From: CAYTAP01 sp964435775
GTDB taxonomy: Bacteria; Planctomycetota; Phycisphaerae; Tepidisphaerales; Tepidisphaeraceae
Direction of reading: 5' to 3'
Assembly (NCBI GenBank): GCA_964435775.1
Contig: CAYTAP010000084.1
Location: forward strand, 1-18,021
DNA: 18,021 nt
Shown: piece after piece, positions 14,025 to 18,021 of the stretch
How the letters are laid out: each line of letters starts with the position of its first letter
Position numbering within the stretch: position 1 is the first letter of the stretch
Position numbers and translations under genes: made by a program
Notes under the pieces: model-generated
Databases searched by the model: none
What the model saw: the letters and a program-made list of their open reading frames with translations, nothing else
Told to the model about the DNA's origin: nothing

Positions 14025-14052
14025 ATTATAGCCAGTGGCGCGGGTGTCGCAA
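14025..14052 (-). promoter_or_regulatory. sigma70-type promoter of tRNA-Cys
   Basis: On the minus strand TTGCGA (14047-14052) and a perfect TATAAT (14025-14030) are separated by 16 bases. Transcription would start near 14018, about 49 bases before the mature tRNA. It is the best promoter match in the window and shows that the host uses a conventional -10 sequence. Confidence 0.65.
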
Positions 14053-14098
14053 CAGCGGCATTTCATGCCGCGCGCATTTTCGATTACGCTACTGAATA

Positions 14099-15031
14099 AT
14101 GAACGAGGCGCAACCAGTTGACGCGGGGGAGGAGTTCCTTGATGTGCCGGCTTTGCTTGAGCAAAGCCGCGTGCGGGGGCGCGTGCCGTGGGCGTGGTAC
14201 ATCGCGGGGGGGCTGGTGCTGGCGCTGATCGCCGGCAGCGCGCTGGGGAACAAATCCGAGGCCGCCGCGGCGCTGGTTAACTTCTTCGTGGCGGTCATCC
14301 TGGTCCTGGCGATGGCGGCGACGGGCCTGCTCGCCTTCACGGCGGCGCGGCGTCAGCGCGAGGAGTTCCAGCGGGTGCAGGCGGCCGAGGAGCTCGTGCA
14401 GCTTCGCCGCTGGCAGGAGGCGGCGACCCTCGTGAGGGCGATCCTTTCACAGCCGATGCGCTCGGAGCAGGCGCGGTTTCAGACACTGCTTTACCTGGCG
14501 GCGCTCTTGGCGCGATATCACCAGTTCACCGGCGCGATCACCGTGCAGGAATATATTCTGGAGAACGTTCTGATGGACCCGGCCAGCGTCTTCGGTCTGA
14601 AGCTGGGACGGGCGATGGCGCTGTTGCGGGAGGACCGTCTGTTTGATGCCGACCGTGCGATCAGCGAGCTGCGCCGGGCGCAGGTCGCCATCCCCGAAGT
14701 GCTCAACACGCACGGAACCGGCGGAAGCGGCGGCCTGGCGCTCGTCGAGATCTACCGCGACGTGAAGACCGGCCACCCGGCCGAGGCGATTGACCTGTTC
14801 AACGAAAAGCTCCCGGCCTTGCGAGAGCAACTCGGCCACCGGCTTGGCGACGCCTATGCTCTCGTCGCGCGGGCGTATGATTTTATGGATCGGCCGGACG
14901 AGGCGAAGGCGGCGTACGCCAAGGCAACGCTCCTGGCGCCGCCGGCGGAGTTGCAGCGCCGCTATCCGGAGATCGCGGCAGTGGCAAAGAAATATGCACC
15001 GACGCCCGCACCTGGAGGGATGAGGCAATAG
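14099..15031 (+). CDS. Two-helix membrane protein with TPR-like cytoplasmic repeats
   Basis: I cannot assign a specific family. The 310-residue protein has a short acidic N-terminus, two membrane helices (about 32-49 and 60-82) and a long helical region. That region carries degenerate tetratricopeptide-like pairs, for example EELVQLRRWQEAATLVRAIL, ALLREDRLFDADRAISELRRA and ALVARAYDFMDRPDEAKAAYAKATLLAP, the last being a near-canonical TPR. TPRs mediate protein-protein contacts, so it probably scaffolds something at the membrane. It is related in layout to the next gene and precedes an exported TPR protein. The ATG at 14099 has no Shine-Dalgarno; TACGCT eight bases upstream fits a -10, so a very short leader is possible. 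The stop codon lies within a repeat-like GGCGGAAGGCG segment. Confidence 0.8.
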   Translation: MNEAQPVDAGEEFLDVPALLEQSRVRGRVPWAWYIAGGLVLALIAGSALGNKSEAAAALVNFFVAVILVLAMAATGLLAFTAARRQREEFQRVQAAEELVQLRRWQEAATLVRAILSQPMRSEQARFQTLLYLAALLARYHQFTGAITVQEYILENVLMDPASVFGLKLGRAMALLREDRLFDADRAISELRRAQVAIPEVLNTHGTGGSGGLALVEIYRDVKTGHPAEAIDLFNEKLPALREQLGHRLGDAYALVARAYDFMDRPDEAKAAYAKATLLAPPAELQRRYPEIAAVAKKYAPTPAPGGMRQ

Positions 15032-15136
15032 GCGGTGCGCGGCGGGCGGAAGGCGAAAGGCGGAACTTGAATGCAAATCCATTACTGCCTCCAGCCTGTT
15101 CATCCGCAGGCATGTTCCGCCCACTGCATACTGCCT
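15023..15136. repeat. Imperfect inverted repeat of AGGCARTA...GGCGGAAC type
   Basis: The segment 15023-15066 (AGGCAATAGGCGG then a GGCGGAAGGCG run ending GCGGAAC) is answered on the opposite strand by 15114-15136, whose reverse complement begins AGGCAGTATGCAG and ends GGGCGGAAC. The left arm starts inside the coding sequence at 14099-15031 and includes its stop codon. It looks like an old, diverged copy of a GC-rich intergenic repeat. Confidence 0.5.
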
Positions 15137-15212
15137 GCTCATGCTCCGTCGTGCGATTCACGCTTGATGCGTGTCACAGGCGGTGCCCGTAACCAGAAAT
15201 GACGCTTAAACA

Positions 15213-16013
15213 ATGATCTCATCGGACCACGCCATCACACAATTCCGTCGGGGCTTGACGCTCGGATCTGCGATGAAAGGCCTGCTCCTGGCGGCGGCGA
15301 TCGCCGCGCTGCTCCTGCGCCCGCTCCTCCCGTCGCAGGTCGATGGGACGATGGTCCTGGCGATTGTCGGTGTTGTCTGGATCGTCTTGAGCTACCGGAG
15401 CATCAAGGGCTCGCGATTGGCCGCCGATTCACCGTCACTCATCGCCTCCGGACAGTTCGAGCAGGCCGAGGCGCGGATCGACGAGGCACTGCGGAGCTTT
15501 TCCCTTTTTCGTACGGTCAAGTTCGCCAGCCTCCATCACCTTGCCGTCCTCCGTCACGCCCAGCGGCGGTGGGGGGATACCGTCGCGCTCTGTCGGGCGC
15601 TGTTGCGTCAGCGGCTGGGGTCGATGCGGAGCTTGTCGAAGCCAACGCATCTGATGCTGGCCGATGCGCTGCTGGAACTGGGGGATGTGCAGTCGGCCAG
15701 CCGGGAGATCGCGGCGCTGGGGCAATATCGGCTGTCGCTCAATGAGGCGATGACGCTGCTGGTCATTCAACTCGATTGTCAGGCGCGGCAGGGGGCGTGG
15801 GGGGAGATGACCAGTGGCATTGAGGCGAAGGTGCAACTGGCCGAGTTGCTCCCCTCCGCCGGAGCGGCGCGGGCGCAGGCATTTTTGGCGCTGGCGGCCA
15901 AGAAGACCGGCCGGCTTGATGTGATGCGCTGGCTGGCCGATCGCGCCGCGCTCCTGGAGGATCCGACGAAGCTGTCCGCCGCTCGCCCGGCGCTGGCGGA
16001 GTTGTGGCAGTAA
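15213..16013 (+). CDS. Second two-helix membrane protein with TPR-like repeats
   Basis: No specific family is recognised. The 266-residue protein mirrors the preceding gene product: two N-terminal membrane helices (about 22-40 and 47-60) with a very short loop, then an all-helical region. That region has TPR-like segments such as LIASGQFEQAEARIDEALRS, AVLRHAQRRWGDTVALCRALL and LADALLELGDVQSASREIAAL. The resemblance in layout suggests a paralogue or a partner, though direct residue identity looks low by eye. The ATG at 15213 has no ribosome-binding site, and the 181-base gap before it contains a repeat. It is probably a membrane scaffold acting with its neighbours (inference from context). A 272-base gap with two palindromes separates it from the next TPR gene. 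Confidence 0.78.
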   Translation: MISSDHAITQFRRGLTLGSAMKGLLLAAAIAALLLRPLLPSQVDGTMVLAIVGVVWIVLSYRSIKGSRLAADSPSLIASGQFEQAEARIDEALRSFSLFRTVKFASLHHLAVLRHAQRRWGDTVALCRALLRQRLGSMRSLSKPTHLMLADALLELGDVQSASREIAALGQYRLSLNEAMTLLVIQLDCQARQGAWGEMTSGIEAKVQLAELLPSAGAARAQAFLALAAKKTGRLDVMRWLADRAALLEDPTKLSAARPALAELWQ

Positions 16014-16090
16014 GGATGAAGGGTGAACGATGAAAAGGAATGGATGAGATGATTGTGTCTGCCTGGGTGGGAAGCTAGAAATGGAAGCAT

Positions 16091-16157
16091 GTAGGGTCAG
16101 CCTCGCGGACCATGACGTGAGCTTCACGTCCAAAGTGGTCCGCGAGGCGGACCCTAC
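16091..16157. repeat. REP-like palindrome, GTAGGGTCCG family, copy 2
   Basis: Arms 16091-16112 and 16136-16157 are 22 bases long with one mismatch. The spacer holds a nested hairpin, GACGTGA-GCT-TCACGTC (16114-16130). The arms share GTAGGGTC and GCGGACCA with the copy at 10743. Confidence 0.9.
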
Positions 16158-16179
16158 GAAATTGTGGTGACGGCAGGAT

Positions 16180-16245
16180 GTAGGGTCCGCCGTGCGGACC
16201 ATGATGTAAATGGCCGGATCAGTTGGTCCGTGAGGCGGAACCTGC
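16180..16245. repeat. REP-like palindrome, GTAGGGTCCG family, copy 3 (diverged)
   Basis: The left arm 16180-16201 matches the family closely (GTAGGGTCCGCC...GCGGACCA). The right arm 16224-16245 has drifted (TGGTCCGTGAGGCGG then AACCTGC). It lies 22 bases after copy 2 and ends about 40 bases before the start of the exported TPR gene. Confidence 0.82.
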
Positions 16246-16285
16246 AGGCTCGAAATGGCGTCAGGCATCTGGAGGAAACAACCGA

Positions 16286-18021
16286 ATGGCTCAAACGACG
16301 ATGCGGAAATGGATGGGGGCGGCGGTGATGGCGGCGGCGATGCTCGGGTGGGGGGCGTGCGGCCCGCGGGCGATGGCGGGGCCCGAGGATGCCAGCCCGA
16401 CCTCCGATGCGCTCCTGGCCACGCGGATGGGGGAATTGGCGCACAGCACGCTGCACAGCGCCGTTATGCTCCCGCCGACATGGCTGCAGGCAATTGACCT
16501 TTGGCTGGCCGCGCAAAAGCTCGATCCGACGGACTCGCGCTATCCGCGGCTGCTCATCGACGCTCAGCTCGAGGCCCGGAACGTCGAAGGCGCCAAAGCG
16601 GCGCTCAAGGCGTACCGAGCGCTGGAGCCCAACGACCGAGTCGCCCAGGTGCAGTTGATCAACCTCTACGTCAGCCAGATTCAAACGGCCGACGCCAAGC
16701 TCAAATATCTCAAGCTCCTGCTCAATGACACGACGCTGCCCGATGCCGTCAAGTCCACGGTCGCCGTCTCGGCGACGGCGATTCTCTTTGAGCGCTCGCA
16801 GGATGACGATGCCCGCGCGATGCTCGACGAGGCGCTGAAGCTCAATCCCCTCAACATGGATGCCCTGCGCCTTCGCTACCGGCATCTGCAAACACCGTCC
16901 CCGGAGGATCGCGTCGCGGTGCTCCTCGACATGCTCCGCTCCAATCCGGGGCAAACGGATGTCATCCAGACGCTCGCCCGTGAACTGGGCAATTCCGGAT
17001 TGATCGATGCTGCGCTCGAATGGTACGGCCGGGCGGTGAGTCTCCTGAATGCCCAGGGGATGGCGCTGCCGCCGGACCTGGCGCGGGAGTATGCCATTGA
17101 ATTGTCGATCGGCGATCAACCGCAACTGGCCGCGACGATGGCACAGCAGCTTTTGCAGGCCGACCCGTCCAATCTGGACGCTCTTTTTGTCGCCGCGCTG
17201 GCCGCATCGCAAAATGGCGATGCGACTGGCTTGCAAACGGCGCTGGATCATTTGACCCGCGACATCCTGAACACGCTCGCCCAGGCCGAGCACGCCGCCG
17301 GCGACAAGGCGGCCACCACCCAACCGATCGACACGCCAGCACCGACGGCACTGCCCGATTTCTCCGGCGATGTCGCCCGGATCAAAGCGGCCGCGCCGAC
17401 CGTCAAGACGGCCTACATCTCCGCGCTGACCGACCTGGCGTGGACGCAGCTTTATTTCAAGAGCGATGCTCCGGCCGCGCGAAAGCTGATCGACGTCATC
17501 CGTCAACTCGTCCCCGCCGACAACGTCACGTTGACCCGTCTGGAAGGCTGGGCGTATCTCGTCGAAAAGAAGCCCGGCGAGGCGAAGGTGAAGCTGACGG
17601 CGGTCGCCGACCGCGATCCGCTGGCCGCTCTCGGGATGATCAAGCTCGAAACCGATCCGCATGTTGCCGAGGCCGCCGCTACGAAGCTCATCAGCGAACA
17701 CTCCAGCGGGTTGCTCGGCGCGTTTCTATGGAACGCGACCCGCCAGAGCGGCGCGCGGCATACGATCAGCGCCCGGGGCGATCAACTGCTCAAGAAGGTT
17801 TCGGGTTTCCCTCGTGACTGGCTGAGCGTGCTCGACCAGCCGCAAAAGTTTTACGCGGTCCGTTTTGAGCCTCTGCTCGTCGGCCACGCCTTCGGCCAGC
17901 CGATGTGGGCGAAGGTGACGATTCAAAACGTCGGCGATCATGACCTGACGCTCGGCGCCGACGGCGTCATCCGCCCAGACCTCTGGGTCGATGCCCAATT
18001 GCGGGGGCTCAACCAGCAGCC
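16286..18021 (+). CDS. Large exported TPR-repeat protein (truncated by window edge)
   Basis: The first 578 residues are visible and the gene runs past the right edge. The N-terminus has a basic start, a hydrophobic Ala/Met core and a likely signal peptidase I site AMA|GPED after residue 31. Cys25 is not in a proper lipobox (GWGAC), so lipidation is unlikely. The body is helical with TPR-type units, for example AIDLWLAAQKLDPTDSRYPRLLIDAQLEARN (TPR 1-like), AKAALKAYRALEPND and ARAMLDEALKLNPLNMDALRLRY. A Pro/Thr/Ala linker sits at about 335-355. From about residue 522 the sequence changes to a strand-rich domain (FYAVRFEPLLVGHAF, KVTIQNVGDHDLTLG, GVIRPDLWVDA). GGAGG (16271-16275) supports ATG 16286. 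It is probably periplasmic, and may work with the two TPR membrane proteins upstream. Confidence 0.86.
   Translation, partial: MAQTTMRKWMGAAVMAAAMLGWGACGPRAMAGPEDASPTSDALLATRMGELAHSTLHSAVMLPPTWLQAIDLWLAAQKLDPTDSRYPRLLIDAQLEARNVEGAKAALKAYRALEPNDRVAQVQLINLYVSQIQTADAKLKYLKLLLNDTTLPDAVKSTVAVSATAILFERSQDDDARAMLDEALKLNPLNMDALRLRYRHLQTPSPEDRVAVLLDMLRSNPGQTDVIQTLARELGNSGLIDAALEWYGRAVSLLNAQGMALPPDLAREYAIELSIGDQPQLAATMAQQLLQADPSNLDALFVAALAASQNGDATGLQTALDHLTRDILNTLAQAEHAAGDKAATTQPIDTPAPTALPDFSGDVARIKAAAPTVKTAYISALTDLAWTQLYFKSDAPAARKLIDVIRQLVPADNVTLTRLEGWAYLVEKKPGEAKVKLTAVADRDPLAALGMIKLETDPHVAEAAATKLISEHSSGLLGAFLWNATRQSGARHTISARGDQLLKKVSGFPRDWLSVLDQPQKFYAVRFEPLLVGHAFGQPMWAKVTIQNVGDHDLTLGADGVIRPDLWVDAQLRGLNQQ

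Noticed and set aside
16154..17701. Long minus-strand open frame (515 codons) opposite the exported TPR gene
   Set aside because: Arg/Gly/Leu-rich shadow without domain; the plus strand has a ribosome-binding site, signal peptide and TPR pattern over the same stretch.

Overview
The window looks like chromosomal DNA from a member of the Planctomycetota, possibly the Phycisphaerae. This is an inference from several features together: GC-rich coding sequence, genes mostly single or in pairs on alternating strands, intergenic palindromic repeats, a SecA with two extra insertions, an enlarged prepilin peptidase, and membrane-anchored or exported TPR proteins. No rRNA or lineage-defining marker is present, so the assignment is moderate. 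I see no phage, insertion sequence, CRISPR array or toxin-antitoxin pair.

Layout. At 1-1445 (minus) lies the N-terminal part of secA, cut by the left edge, preceded by a small putative exported protein (1563-1862, minus). A YkgJ-type cysteine-cluster protein with a long basic tail (1976-2596, plus) converges on a compact cytosolic Ser/Thr protein kinase (2629-3513, minus). A membrane-anchored Amidase_2/PGRP-like protein whose zinc site looks incomplete follows (3888-4604, minus). On the plus strand come a phosphomannomutase/phosphoglucomutase (4996-6387), then shikimate kinase overlapping a prepilin peptidase (6449-8355), then a small LapA-like membrane protein (8458-8799). After a cluster of strong hairpins (8866-8973) there is a two-gene unit: a zinc-dependent medium-chain dehydrogenase (9061-10017) and a QueC-like protein with a degenerate ATP loop (10045-10710). 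argS (10848-12608) and an aldo/keto reductase (12738-13724) are on the minus strand, followed by tRNA-Cys (13896-13969, minus) with a recognisable promoter. The right end carries three TPR-type genes on the plus strand: two related two-helix membrane proteins (14099-15031, 15213-16013) and a large exported TPR protein cut by the right edge (16286-18021).

Most genes are housekeeping: protein export (SecA, prepilin peptidase), sugar-phosphate metabolism, aromatic amino-acid synthesis and translation (ArgRS, tRNA-Cys). The least conventional items are the dehydrogenase/QueC-like pair, in which the QueC-like protein keeps its C-terminal four-Cys zinc site but has lost the canonical SGGxDS loop, and the amidase-like protein lacking the expected Cys zinc ligand. 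Intergenic spaces hold several families of palindromes; one (GTAGGGTCCGC type) occurs three times here and looks like a dispersed REP-like element.
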